Assembly (NCBI GenBank): GCA_940671915.1
Contig: CALNVZ010001721.1
Location: 43,897,888 to 43,961,887 of the forward strand
Source: Paracentrotus lividus
Taxonomy: Eukaryota; Echinodermata; Echinoidea; Camarodonta; Echinidae
DNA length: 64,000 bases
Direction of reading: 5' to 3'
Of the stretch, positions 1 to 13,900 are shown one piece after another. The notes under the pieces are model-generated. The model was not told where the DNA came from and ran no database searches. It worked only from the letters and a program-made list of their open reading frames with translations. Both the position numbers and the translations under genes were made by a program. How positions within the stretch are numbered: the first letter of the stretch is position 1; each line of letters starts with the position of its first letter.

Positions 1-108
1 AGAAAATATTTTTTGTTCACTGTCTAATGGCTCTGCAGTGAATTCATGCAGCAAATAAACGAATCCTTTTTGAATCTGCATTATTTTTGGTTTCTTTAAC
101 CCTTTCTT

Positions 109-698
109 TTAAAGGGGAATCCAACCCAAGGAGAGAATCAACCTTACAGGAAAGAGGAAAATGAGAGGAGCAATCTTTAAAAAATTCATCAAAATCGGTT
201 ATAAAATAAGAGAGTTATGGAAGTTTGAAAAGTCTAGTTGTTCCGTCTATGGGGATCCTCAAATTGGCATCATCGGCTTCAAAATGACCGATCTTATGGA
301 CAACTCTCCATTCATTTTGTACACAAATTTTCAGATTTTCCCTATTTTCTTTCGAAATATATCTTACCTCCTTCTGAGCTCAAAATATGTTGTGTGAAAT
401 ATATTTTCCCATCACATATTTTGAGCTCAGAAGTAAAGAAGACATTCTTTGAAAGAAAATGGGGAAAATCTGAAAATTTGTGTACAAAATGAATGGAGAG
501 TTGTCCATGAGATCGGCCATTTTGAAGCCGATGATGCCAATTTGAGGATCCCCATAGACGGAACAACTAGACTTTTCAAACTTCCATAACTCTCTTATTT
601 TATAACCGATTTTGATGAAATTTTTTTATAGATTGCTCCTCTCATTTTCCTCTTTCCTGTCAGTGTTGATTCTCTCCTTGGGTTGGATTCCCCTTTAA
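109..698. mobile_element. Foldback MITE, family P, copy 1 (intact, long arms)
   Basis: A 582-bp element (113-694) made almost wholly of two inverted arms of about 260 bp around a short loop near 385-413. Termini read AGGGGAATCC and its complement. TTAA flanks it at 109-112 and 695-698; a shorter TA reading of the target duplication is also possible, so piggyBac-like or Tc1/mariner-like origin cannot be separated. It has no coding capacity; the mirrored small ORFs on both strands are the arms themselves. It lies in an intron of the receptor gene, close to the GAIN exon donor. Copies 2 and 3 are at 28547-29139 and 56478-56823. Confidence 0.88.
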
Positions 699-703
699 CT
701 TAC

Positions 704-766
704 GTCCTTCTGCGGGTCTTCCTCATCTTCTGAATTAAAGATAGCGTCTCCAATGTTCACTGTACG
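704..766 (-). CDS. Receptor gene exon 11: GAIN region, second piece
   Basis: A 63-nt exon of 21 codons in phase 0, reading RTVNIGDAIF...DPQKD. The acceptor is TTTTGACAG (767-775, complement) and the donor GTAAGT (698-703, complement). It follows the 69-codon GAIN exon at 1579-1785 in matching phase. The peptide is hydrophilic and acidic at its end. I place it in the GAIN subdomain from context rather than from a strong motif. The TTAA flank of the neighbouring MITE overlaps the last base of the donor consensus. Confidence 0.7.
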
Positions 767-3700
767 CTGTCAAAATCAAGAAAGAAAGACAAAAATGTAT
801 GGTATTAGATGTAAAGGTGGAAACTTTTCAATAACAAGAACATTATTTAAAATTCATGGTAGAGAGATGCAAAAAGTATAAAATAATTTATATGTAGGTA
901 GTAATTTGTTTGTTTGATTGTTTCTCTTCCATGAAATTGATGAAGAAGGCATTTTTACAAATATTTGAATAGCAATATAGGCCTACATAATAACCTACAC
1001 AAACATTATCATAAATAGAATTTTGTAGTAAAGCAATACTGAGATACAGATATTGGCAGTGTAACTAACACGAATATTTCTAATGCATCTAATCTGTATA
1101 GTACTTAATATATTTCTCCTTTTCCACAATATATGAAGAATTATTATAAAACATCTTATATAGATCCTTGTTATTTTATTGCATGCATATGCGTCACATG
1201 ATATACACTTACAAATCTATCAAGCGTTTATTTTTGGTTTATTGAAATATTATATGAAGAAAGCTAATAAATACATTTAACTAATTCGTTTTGCAACCCA
1301 AGTCACGTATACATTATGATATTCCTGGTCAAGTTTAAACTATCTCCGATCAATCTGACATTTCTTTCAAGCATTTTCGTTCGAAATGTGATCGTGATTA
1401 AAAATCTAAACATTAATTCAATTGACAGATAGCTCCGCTACATGAGGTATCGTTTAATTTTTTTTATCATAAACGAATTCGAATGCAAAGAATTTAAAAT
1501 TAAGCGGGAAAACCTATATTATCTGAATAATATAAAATCAAGTTACAAAAAGGGGGAAAGAAAGCTTCCAAATCTTACCTCAGCGAATAAAGCAGCAGTG
1601 TCAAGACGTTCCTGGGAGGTTTTATTGGAATCATCCTCTAGCTGCTTCTTCTGAAGATTGTTCAAATTTGAGAGGAGGTTCACCACCTGATCAGCTTCTA
1701 GATTCGTCTCATTGCTGTCTCCTGTGAGTATGTCTTCGATCGTTGATGCAATCTCAACAGCCTCTTTATTTCCCGCCGAAATTTCCTGAATTAAAGGATT
1801 TTTTGATGTCTTTTAAGTGTGATATCTGACGTATTAGAGACGTCTCCGATACTTTATTCCGTCGTGGAGACGTCGCGGAAACGTCTCCACGACGTTTCCG
1901 AGATAATTTTAATCACTGTCTCCAAGCAGATTCAAAGAACCGTCTCAAAACAGTTTCCGCGACTCATAAAGTTTCGTGGGGACTGTGGAGACGTCTCGTA
2001 GACGTCTCTGCGACAAGTTTAAAAACAGTCTCCAAGTAGTTTCAAAACCGTCTCAAAGTAGTCCTAAAATTATTGGTCTCAAAGTAGTTTGAATTCAAAG
2101 TAGTTTCCGCAAAGTGAGAAGGTCTAATATGAGGGTGCTTACATACCTACTACTGGAGGTATATTCATTTCACCTTCGGTGCTATACAATGTATAATAAT
2201 AGGAGCGGATCCAGCATTCGCTATCATAATAGATTATGTAGGCCCAATCTGGGAAAATAGCGGTTCTATTATGTTTTGGCATGGGCCGATACAATCGATT
2301 ATACGGAGCGAGGCAGGATCCACTACTGAATACTACAGTAACGACACGTTAATAATCAATAACAGTTTGTAATATAATTTGATTTCATTCGACTCAATCT
2401 CATTTGATTTGATAATCTTTTCAAATTGGCAACACCTGCTATAATAGTAGTAAAAAAAATTAGAATATTGTGCTATGTATTTATGTAATAATATATAATT
2501 TGAATCAACGTCCCTATTTGGAGGCGGATCTTGAAACGACAAATGAATAATTAAAAGATATATTATCAGATATTATTTATAAGTTTGCATATACCTGCTC
2601 TAATTCATCAGCTTGTGTGATCTCCTTGCAACCCGATGCATCCGGGCCACTGATCTGCCATTCACCTCCTACTAAACACGAGAAGGTCACTTGTCCTGAT
2701 AGGGAATTCAATGGAAAATATAAATATATGTTTATATGATTTAATGATTTTAAAAATGCTACAATAATAGTTTTAATGTTGATCTACGCTCACCAAGTTC
2801 ACTGAACTCTTTTGTAGTTTCCCTTCTTTTTCTTTTGTAAATATGTAAACAGTTATAAGTTTTACATTGTATATGTTATATTGTAATTGCAATTGTTTTT
2901 ATTGATTGAGAAAGAATAAAATCGAACTGAACTGAACTGATTTAGACTTAACCAAAACCCAAATTAATCGGCAATTGGAAATTTGTCTGTCAAAGCACTG
3001 TATGTAAATTTAAAATAAGACAATCGGGTTCTAAACATAGTTTCCAGACTCGGAATTCATTTTCACTTTTCTAGCAAGTAATTGAATTTCGGAACATGCA
3101 CAGAGTGTCTCAACCAAATTTATTTATGCCTTGAACAGACCTTAAACCTAGCCATCCGCACAAAAAAAAAACCTGACTATAGGAACGCCCCGTCGTTGAC
3201 TGTATAATTATGTCAAAATCGTCCCCGCCCCCATTATTAAATCCTTGGTGCGAACTCGAGTCCGATGTCAGTTTGTAGAAAATGCAAAGGGTAAATAGTG
3301 AACGTAACCGCTCGCCCAACCCCTGTATCACTTTATTTTTGGAAAGGTAGTATCTTACGAGCCATGAGACTATAGGTTGCGACTCGAGTCTTTGAACTCG
3401 CTGAGACATCGTCGCGACGTCTTCTGGGTCTCTGAAAATCAAACACGAGTCTAAAATAAAATTTAAAATAGTTTTTTTTTTCTGTGTAGCAGTGAAAGGC
3501 AAAATTAGTCGCAAATCTCATTGCCAATGAGATATGGCTTTAGATTTTTTAAACTGTGCAGTCACCAGTAAAACCAATCGGGCAGGGTGTCAAAACAGTG
3601 GTGTTCTCTCGAGTAACATCATACGTTGTGTTCACATAGACTATCTCCTTGCAGTACATGATAGGGGCCTCGGTTCGAGCTGTTGGGTAAGGAGCGTTGT

Positions 3701-5731
3701 AAACAGCGGGATCATCTGTGTCGATAAGATAAAAAGATAAATACATTGTGTATTTCAGGCCCGTAACTAGGGGGGGGGGGGGGTTCGGGGAGCAAACGAA
3801 CCCCCCCCCCGCTTGCGAGCAGGGGTCCGCTTGACCAAAAAAAAAATGCTTAAATGTTTTATTTAATTGTATTGTTTGTTTTTTTTTTTTTTTTTTGTTT
3901 TTGTTGTTGTTTTTTTTGCTTAACAATGTCTTTGGGGCCAATCGAACGACCTCAGCCTATTCCTATAGCTAAATAGCTAATATATGGTACTCTTCTGAGG
4001 CCGAAGGCAGAAAATTTTTGAACACCAACCCCCCCCCCCCCCCCCCCCCCCCCCCCTCGCTTATCGCGCGGCCAGCGTCACGTAAACAAAATTGATGTAC
4101 ATTTTTACTCGCCCGGCGTGACGTGAAAAAAAAAATTGATGTACCTTTTGGTCCACTTTAGCAGATTTCGAACCCCTCCCGTAAAAATCCTAATTACGTG
4201 CCTGTATTTGGAAGAACATAATGATCATAATCGATTCTCAATCTTTTGTCTTTTGGCTAGTACATGTGTCATAAAAGATTTATACGAGATATCACTAACC
4301 CATATTTTATTTTAGCATCCTTGACACCTTTCCAGTAAGAAAGATTAAGGAGGAACATCGTTTAAAATGATATATCTCTTGGTTTAAAACGATCCTGCAG
4401 AACAAAATTTTTTTTGTCGTTGTTGTTTTTGTTGTTACTATAGCTTTGACGTCAGTTGCGATGTTAAAAGAAGAGCCTGTTATGTTTTTATCCGTTTTCT
4501 ATGAGCAGACATAGCCTATCATATGGAGAAAATAAAAAAATTTAATATGGGTACATTGCTTAATCTCGATTGCCTATTTGAAATGAAGCCCATTTTTACC
4601 GATTTAATTTTTTAAAGAAATATTATAAGATGGAAAATGATCTCTTTTGGGATTGGAAACCGGATCTTTTTCATAAATCACCAACCAATTCAACCACTGG
4701 ATCACAGAGGAAGATCAAATTGTAATAATGTTGAACAACGTCCCTGCTTCTCATGAAGAACAAGACCAACAAGATATGGATCCAACTTACTTGTCACGCA
4801 TTGGTATCTGAGATCCAAATGCTTCTGAGGAATGCAGGGATTGTCCTGAAAGAACCCGTTTTCTACATAAATAGCACAGAATGTTTTACCAATACATCTG
4901 TAATTCAAATAGATACGAGATAATAGAAATAACAATTCTTCATCTTGTTACAGATAATAAGTTCGATCTCATTCGTCCCCTTTTTTTTCTCTCTCTCTCT
5001 CTCTCCCTTTTTTGTTCGTGTGGTCAGAATACCAGATGTCTCATGCTATTCATTTTCGTATTACGTAACAGTAGCGGACGCATCCTGACGTCACACAATA
5101 AAAATTTCGGGCCCATGCCCACACATGATAGAGCCGCTATTGTCCCCAGACAATTGGGCCCGATAAATGTATTCAATTCGGATATCTTGGATCCGCGCCT
5201 GTGTGAATCTAAGTTTTATATTTCATTAACTTCTCCTGTGCTTTTCGGGTTACAAGTCCAGGTATTCAAAGCTATTTCCATTGTACCCTTACGCCCCTTT
5301 AATTTCAATTCATTTGAACCTGGAAGAGTGATGTAATAAGCAATATCAAGTAGGAGAAAAAAAACATACGGCTGCAGAATTGCTGGTCCAGGGTTGTGCC
5401 TTTTTTAGTGAGGGTGACCTATTATATGGGGATAATGTTTCACCCACGTATTCTAATCAGTCTGAAAATGCATTGACTGCTACTGGTAGACTTAGATGAC
5501 TTACACAGCAGCAGTTTTCTGCAAGGAAGTCCGAGCCAAGCAAACCTGTCCCTCGGATAGGAAGTTCGTACCATCATTACAGGTCGTGTTGTCATACGCA
5601 CCGTAGGCGGCGTACTCTATCCTCACAATCTTCTGTTCTACTGTGCATGTCACTTCTATGTCCTCTCCTTCGCAGATCTGGATCGCTTTGTCATCTGGGA
5701 ATCCGAAAATAAAATAATTGAATGAAAATTG

Positions 5732-5777
<46 letters not shown>

Positions 5778-8700
5778 ATGTAATACTTAAATTAATGTAT
5801 TAAATAAATGATAACTTTACTAATAGGCCTATGGCGTAATTTTTCTATTTATATGATCCCTTTATTTCAGACGGAAAACTGTAATTGATTTAGCAGTCCA
5901 CGCAACAAAATATTATGAATGTGCACAAAAGATTATGAACAAACAAAGGAGATTATGAACGAAAAAAATGGATGACCAAAAAGATAATTATACAAAACAT
6001 GCAAAAAGACGCGATTAACCGATGGTCAGGCTTCTCGGCGGTGATATATATCGGGCACCGAAATCTTCAAACATTTCTCGGTTCCTGAGAGGTGTGAAAT
6101 TGTGAATACAAAGCATGATATGATCAATTAAATGATACATTTGACCAATAGGTCGAGGAGAATATTGCCTTAATTCGTAGCCAATACCTTCTCAGGCATC
6201 ACGAACGTATCCCCTCGAAGCTACTCTATCCAGATCCACAACCCTAAGTTCCTTGATACTTTCGAGGAAATCCAGACTTTCTAAAAATCAAAATCAACTG
6301 AAATTACTTTTAAACAATCTAGTTTATGTTGATAAACCGATTAGACAAACACAATAATGGTAAAATCCGCGCAATTTCTTACATGTTCCTGACTCGACTG
6401 TTTCTTCACAGAATGGGCCGTAGTGTTGCGGCGGGCATCGGCATTGAGATGTCCATATATTGTAATCCTCTGTAAGAATAGAAGAGAAGGGTCATAATGA
6501 TCAAATTCTACCTCAATTATGGTCATATACCATTATAAAATGACTCGTCTGACGTTTTATCCAACAAATTTGCTCTCAGCCAATCAGATGCAAGTATTTC
6601 GGTAGCTTATAACAGTTGTCAGAGAGAATAAGTGAATATCTGTTTCATGAAATGCTTCCCTGTTTTTTCCCCATATTGACTCGGAATGACGAATGGCCCC
6701 AATCAATTTCAATATTTTAACATGTTAGCTGTTACAGTCATAAAATTGGCAATTGATTGTAAAAAATATATATTTTGCACCCAAATGATGATATTGTAAA
6801 TTTAATGCATAAATTAGGTTATGATACAGACACATCTAAATACAGCGGTACATCTATGTTGTGATGTGGATTAAGCCTGCATTACATGTCATCGCTTTGC
6901 CCACTTGCACGTAAAAAGGACCACTTTAGCCATTTTCTTGCAAACCGAACCATCTGAAAGAATATATAGGCTTTAGAAAAAGTTAAGCTTGCGTTAAAAT
7001 ATGAAAAGCTGTTTCAAATATACTACAATTTATACAACTTGTTTCCCCTGAAACTTTTATAAATAAGAAAATGACATGAAAATATGAATATATGAATATA
7101 TTCTTTTCAAAATGGAGTCAAATCAAGACTGCTACATATTTCTGGATGCTCACCACAAATAAAGTTGTAGGTTGAGTTACATGGTTCCTTCCTGGGTTTA
7201 CTAATGCTCATACCCTTGTCATAGACCATACAATCACCATCATCGCCATCTACTTCCGTCTCGTACATGTCGAATGTATCATTCTTCGGATACCACTTCC
7301 ATTCAGAACTGGTTCCGTGGTAACGCGCACTCACCCAGTAGGTTGCTGATTCAAACAGTCATATAATAACGAGAATAAAAGACTCCCATAAAGGTACATT
7401 TTGAATAGATACGCATTCCAATTTTCTTGGAACTTGCAAGTAAGTCCAACAGATACGAATGCCAATTTTCTGATATACCAAATACAAAAGGTATTATTTG
7501 GTTATGTAGTGTACAAGACTTGTGTTTTTTAAATAGAAAATAAAAGATTTATTTTTTAAGTAGCACATAATCTTAACTTGAAGTTTTTTAATTTCATTAT
7601 TGCATGCTGTCTCGACGAATGACTTTGCGTATTAGTAATTATAAGTCTTACATATCAAGGGAGTTCTTTTTTTTTCTTTTGTACTTTATAGATACGAGAC
7701 TGAATATATTTTTTAGATCAACATCATTATCATAAGTTTATACCAGTGAAAAAATACAGTTCCATTCCTCAACAATAATAATAATAATAACAATGATAAT
7801 AATAATAATAATTCAGTATTTATACAGCGCCTATCAAAAATTTCTCTAAGCGCTTTACATTAAAATCTATACAAATAGGCTACCTAAGTAACTTAACAAC
7901 TGCTTTATCAACTTAGATAACTTGGCTACTGCTTAATCAACAACTTAAATACCTTAACTTAACTTAAATAACTTAACTAGTGTTGAATCAACTAAACTTA
8001 ACTAATTTTACAAACATTGATTTACTGATTAGGGTTCATTATTATTTACAGAAAAAGATAGGTCTTGAGTGCTGCTTTAAAAGAAGTAAGAGTAGAATGA
8101 TTTCTTAAGCTGGGGAGAAGTGAGTTCCAAAGCGTAGGGGCTAATAATAACATAAAGTGAGCTTTTCTTATTCTTCTTTATCTTTTTATTGTCAATATCA
8201 TCAAAAGCACAGGAATATATATTTGTTAATAAGAAATTAAATCATAATGGGGCTGTTGATTATCATTACTTACAGACTGTGTCGAGGAAGACTTTAGCGG
8301 CGTCGTTATCTCCGAATAACTCCTCAGTTTTGTCCTCAAAACTTACCAGATTCCCACCTTGTGTCATGCAATATGTATTGGCTTCATCCCAAGTCAGAGG
8401 CGTGGAGGATACATGCATGTAATACTTGCCATCGTTTTCGATTTTATCCCCATCAACAGGTCCTAAGATGATAGGAGAGAGGAAGAGAAAGAAGGGGAGG
8501 GAGGGAGAGAGAGAGCGAGAGAGAGAGAGAGAGATAGGGAGAGGGGGACGATCAATTCCGTTTAGTAAAGAACTAACTTATTTTAAATTCACTTTCATAA
8601 TAGTAAGTGTCCACCAAATACTGAAATATTCGACAAATGAATACACAGCCCTATATCATCTACAATCAAAGAGCAAAACCAATTTTATTCGAAAATACAG

Positions 8701-10926
8701 AACCTATAATAATTGTTTTTAAAATATACTATTAAACTGTTTAAAGATATAGGCCGGTACTCCCGAAGGTATTTAGTAGGCCTATGAACTTTAGTCACCC
8801 TTCGAGAATACCGGCCATCATGGACAGGACAATTTTATTTAAAGTAAGTGTCAATCTTAAAAGTCTAGTAAAATTATATTCCATAAAAATCCCGGGGGGA
8901 TGGGGGGATACAACCCCCCTCCCCCCAGATTTTGGGGGATGGCCAGTACATACAATCCACCCCCACCCCCCCCAGTTTTCAAGAAAGAAAGAGAAAGGTA
9001 AAATCCATACACATATTGGTGTTAGATGTGTAAAATAGGCGCTTCAATACTAAAAAAAAAAAGGCTTCTTTTTACTCCAAAAACCCCAAAAACTTTCCTG
9101 CTCGGTCGCTATGCGACCTCGCACTAAGTAACAAACAATAACCTTAGTATAAAAAGGTTGGATCCAATGCCCTCATCTCTAGAGACAAACCTTAGGAAAG
9201 GGTGTTGTTGACAATCAAAAACATTAATGTAGTTGTGTGAGGGCTAGGTTGGTGGAGGGCTTGGGGCCTGCTACCCACAAAATGTTCATAGCAAAGATTG
9301 TGGATTTGTTTTCTATCGCTGTTAGTTAACAAAGCATGTAAATTACATCTTCTATTAAAATGGATACTAAATTTTCGGCACGCACTTCGCTCTCGCTGAT
9401 ACTAAATAGGATTTATAGGCCTACTGCCCAAAATAATATCTCCGATTTTTAGCTTACAAATTTCGGCTCGCATTACTTTTTTTATTACTAAAATGAACAG
9501 GAATCAGGGCAGCCATTATGATTCTTAAAAGCATACATTCAAAGACAATTTTTTTTTCTTCGTACCCCCTCCCTCTCTGATCTAAAGTGTCCCCCATTTC
9601 AGAAAAAATTGCCTTTTTTTTATCGAGACCCCCATTTTCAAATCCGTTCTGCTGCCTCTATTATACATTTTTCGTTTTGGGGTTTTTTTTTCGCGCTCAC
9701 GGATACTATATAGGACCTGTAATACACAAACATATCCAATTTCAGCTTGCGCTTCGCGCTCGCTGATGCTAAATAGGAAGTATAAGGCATAAATATCTCC
9801 AACTTTAAGCTAAAAATTTCGGCTCGCGCTTCGCGCTCGCATTGTTTTTTTTCATTACTAAAATGAAAAGTAATCAAGGCAGCCATAAGCTAAAAGCATA
9901 AATTAAAAGACCAATTCCAATTCGCACCCCTCCCTCTGCAAATCCGGTCCCGCCCGCCACTCTATATGGGTATTAAAACGTTCCTTGTGTCACTAGATCG
10001 CTACAAGTTGGCAAATTATGTCGCTCATCCCCCCCCCCTCCCCCCCCCCCCCCCCCACTCCTCGACACGGTATATACGCCGCTGCCATAAACTTACTCAA
10101 GATGTTCATGCATGTTCCTCCATTCATACACGGGTTATACACACACGTCTCATTGAATGTCTCTCCACCAATACCCCTTGCTGCTGCATGAAAAAAAAGG
10201 GAAAAAAAGAAGAAAATAATTGGTAAGCGAAATAATATATTCAGACTATATGAGTACAAAATATTAGTTTGGTTTTTCAAGTTTTGGAAAGCAATAGGTT
10301 ACCAAAAATTAATTCAACAAACAATATACAGAAGAGAGTATTAATCATTGGAATGGCACCATACCTAATTATTAATTTTCAATAACACAATCTAATACAA
10401 AAGTTTGGAAATAATGGAGAGAAGTAGAGTGTTCATGTGCTGATCGGTTTACATTTATGTACATGTATTTTAGTTGATTGATTTATACAATGTGAAATGC
10501 TTTATAATAAATGATTTGCAATTTGTGAAAACAAATGAACTTGAACTTGAACTTTGTGATCAATATCAGTAACATGAGTTACTTTGGTTTTCATGGTTAG
10601 GGTGTTCGCATCGTACTCATGTAATGATAAACAATGATATTGGGCTTCTAACAAAATATACATACTTAATATGAGTATATTTCAAAGACCCGTTGATTCG
10701 ATCTACATATGATACAATCAGTTCCGATATGAAACACACAGTAACGCTGAAATTATCCCAATATTGAATTTCGAGTTACATAATGGAAAGTAATGTGCAC
10801 TGACGGTTAATCGGCTCGTTATTGAATCAAGGTTATAAAAATATCCGTATACCAAAGACCGATTCAGGACGGTTTTCTAAGCCTCATCAAGTTGAAATTG
10901 CAATAATGGGCTCTCCGTCTCTTCTT

Positions 10927-10957
<31 letters not shown>

Positions 10958-13900
10958 TCCCCCCCCCCTCTCTCTCTCTCTCTCTCCCTCTCTCTTACTC
11001 TTCCTCTTTCTTTTTTCTCTCTTCCCCTCTCTCTCTCTCTCTATCTTTCTCTCTCTTTCTCGCTCTCTTTCTCTGTATTCATTTCAGTTCAAATAAATTT
11101 ATTTCATTTTCAAAATACATAATATACGCATAACTATAATTATGCATAAATATATAAAGCACAGTCTGTACGGTACATGGGATTATTAACATTATTGGAA
11201 ACATATATAACAAATATTGATCATCTATTCACTTATATCTTATGTAACGTGCCTCAACAGTTTGCATATTTCTTTTCCCATGTTTACAAACATTGATACC
11301 CCTTTATTATTTTTATGCCACTTATAATAATAATAATAATAATAATAGTAATAGTATATTTATCGAGCACATAATTTATCCAACAATAAGTATTCTACCG
11401 CGCGTTTTTTTCAACTTAGTGATATTTCACTACATGGGGACTGAATATGCTATAGAAGAAAAATCATAAACTGATGATAACTTTTGCGTATTTGTTTGTT
11501 TCTGCCAATAAAAAAAGTGGGGATGAGCTGAAACCACCCCAAGGCTCAACGTCCTTTGCCAAAAGATCGTTTACTTTTCATGAACATGATAAATTTTCAT
11601 CCCAGGCATATCAATTCTACTCCACGTGAAATGTAAACCTAACGTATACATTAAATCTTAACATAAAGACGCGTCCATTATTTTGAGGAGGGGAAATGCA
11701 ACATTACATTCATGAGTTTAGTGGAAATACAGCTGAGCGGAGCAGAAAATTATACGGCTCTACATTAATGTCAACTAAACCCGGGCTGACGGCGGGAAAC
11801 GAACAATTGACAACTGCATGCAATTATTACTTAGCGTACAAAAACTACCCTGTGGTGGAATGGTATTGTCCGTCGATCTGTTTGAGCAAATTAGTCGTGG
11901 ACATGAAAAAAAATTGAACTTTTATCATAGTTTTCGTAGGTAGATGCTTCAGACCAGATTGGGGGAAAAGACATTCTGGCAAGCCTATAACACGATTGTG
12001 CTGAAGTCGTAATCAGAATCTTTATTTCACATAGATTGATGTTCCAAATGATTATTGATATAAATAGTTATCTTGTCACTTCTTGCGAAGACGCCGTCCA
12101 TATGCGATATGCATGTGATATGCTCAAATATTGACCCGTCGAGTAAAGATTCTTTTGTGATAATGTTCAAAGTGAATGTAGGGGAGACCGGGGATGGAAG
12201 TTACACGGGTCAGTTGTTACAGTTCTCAGTGTGCTAAGCTGGAACAAGAGAGGATGTGCTACTGGCATCTATATACAGCCTACACATAGCTGTGATGAAC
12301 TGCCGTTCGTGAGGTTTCTTCGTTGTTTTATTAAAAAGTAAATCAACAAAAACCATTTTTTACAGTTCAAAGTAAATTTTTGACTAAAATTGACATTTGT
12401 AATAGCTCTTACAACTGAAGGCACATGATGATAGTCTGGTATTGTAAATATAGTATATGTATGTCACCAATATACCCCCTAGCCATGCCATGTAATTCTG
12501 CCTAATGGCTGTGCTACAGTTGATTTTTGTGTGTAAAATCACCCATGGGGTAGGTTGTTACAACAACCTACCCCATGTCGATGTAACAACTTACCCCAAA
12601 TACATTACATATGTAAAATTACATTTTGTCTCAATTTTCAGGTGTTAATATTTTTATGTTTCTATTATTACTTTTGTCTATTCTAGAGCTCTACTTGATC
12701 TACCGTTAACGATGCCAAGATACTGGAAAGTTGAAACAAAAGTATAGTATAAGAGATTTACACATTATCAACTAACCCCGTATGTTTACATATTGTAACA
12801 ATTTACCCCGTATGGTGTAACAACCTACCCCCTATACGGGGAAGGTTGTTACAAAAAATGTCTTCACTAATTAAGCTGTAGTTAATTAGTGTTTACATGT
12901 TTTCAAGTTTTATATGCCTCGGGTTTTAGCCAACATAATAGGCTAACTACAGACCCAAGATGGAGTGCGTGAGTTCTTTCATTAGAATTATCTGGCCCAA
13001 AATTTTGTAACGTCCATCCCCGACCCCTACCATATTTGGAAAGCTGAGAATTCAAGCTTTTAAAAACTGTGCGCACAGTAAGTTCCAATATACAGTGGTG
13101 GCCAAAATTATTAGAACACCTGAACCTACACAAAGTCTATGTGATTATCAATGCCCTAGTTCATTTGCCGAAATCAGATTAAAGATATCTTTTGTGTGCC
13201 ATGAGCTTTCATGACTTTTTAGAATAGGGTCTTACGAATATGTTGATACCAAATTTATATAGTTTCGACCATCTGGTAATGCGCAACATTACAAATAGTT
13301 GCGCTATTCGCTTTTGGTTTCCCCATAGACTTGTGTATTAAACATGTAGTCCAAATGCAAAAAAGTAATATGCCAATTACATATGCCAATTGCTCAAAAA
13401 TTATTTGGGGTAGAAGTATGAAACTTAGCAGGCTTGTTTATTCTTATATACCTCAAATACATTCTAAGTTTCAGCAAATTTGGTGAAATGGGGAGGGTGG
13501 ATTCGCCCCCACCCTTGGTGGTGAGATGGCCAAAATAACCATGCCCATTAAAGGTTAAGACTATCTTTTTAATTTAACGAGGAAACTCCTTGTAAATGTA
13601 TATTTTTTAAAAGGGAATTTCATGAGCAATTCAAATATGTTGAAATATTAAGGGTCATTGGAACAATGGAGTTAAATAGGGGCACCGAATTAAAAATTTG
13701 GGGCCCTTCAAAAATAATTTAAAAATCCCCACATAAGATGTAACTACTTCACCCTGTGTTGTTATGAATACCATTTTTGACATCCTGAGGAAATTTCCTT
13801 TCAGAATATATATACTTTTGTAGGGAGAGGCTTAAAATGTTTGATGTTATGACACTTTGATCCTGAAAGGGGCAAGATTTGTAAATTTTTCAATTGGTGG

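Noticed and set aside
1-100. Possible further receptor exon after TTCACTGCAG (minus strand, near 35-45)
   Set aside because: In the required phase 0 the reading meets a stop at the third codon, so it does not join the 704-766 exon.
161-566. Two small ORFs on opposite strands encoding the same peptide (MFRLWGSSNWHHRL...)
   Set aside because: They are mirror images produced by the arms of the foldback MITE, not genes; the same text recurs in copy 2.
3110-3527. Minus-strand ORF with an Arg-rich segment
   Set aside because: Part of its text recurs in the MITE at 31817-32150, so it is repeat-derived; no intron-exon logic links it to the receptor gene.
10822-11133. Leu/Ser-rich ORF
   Set aside because: Translation of the CT microsatellite.
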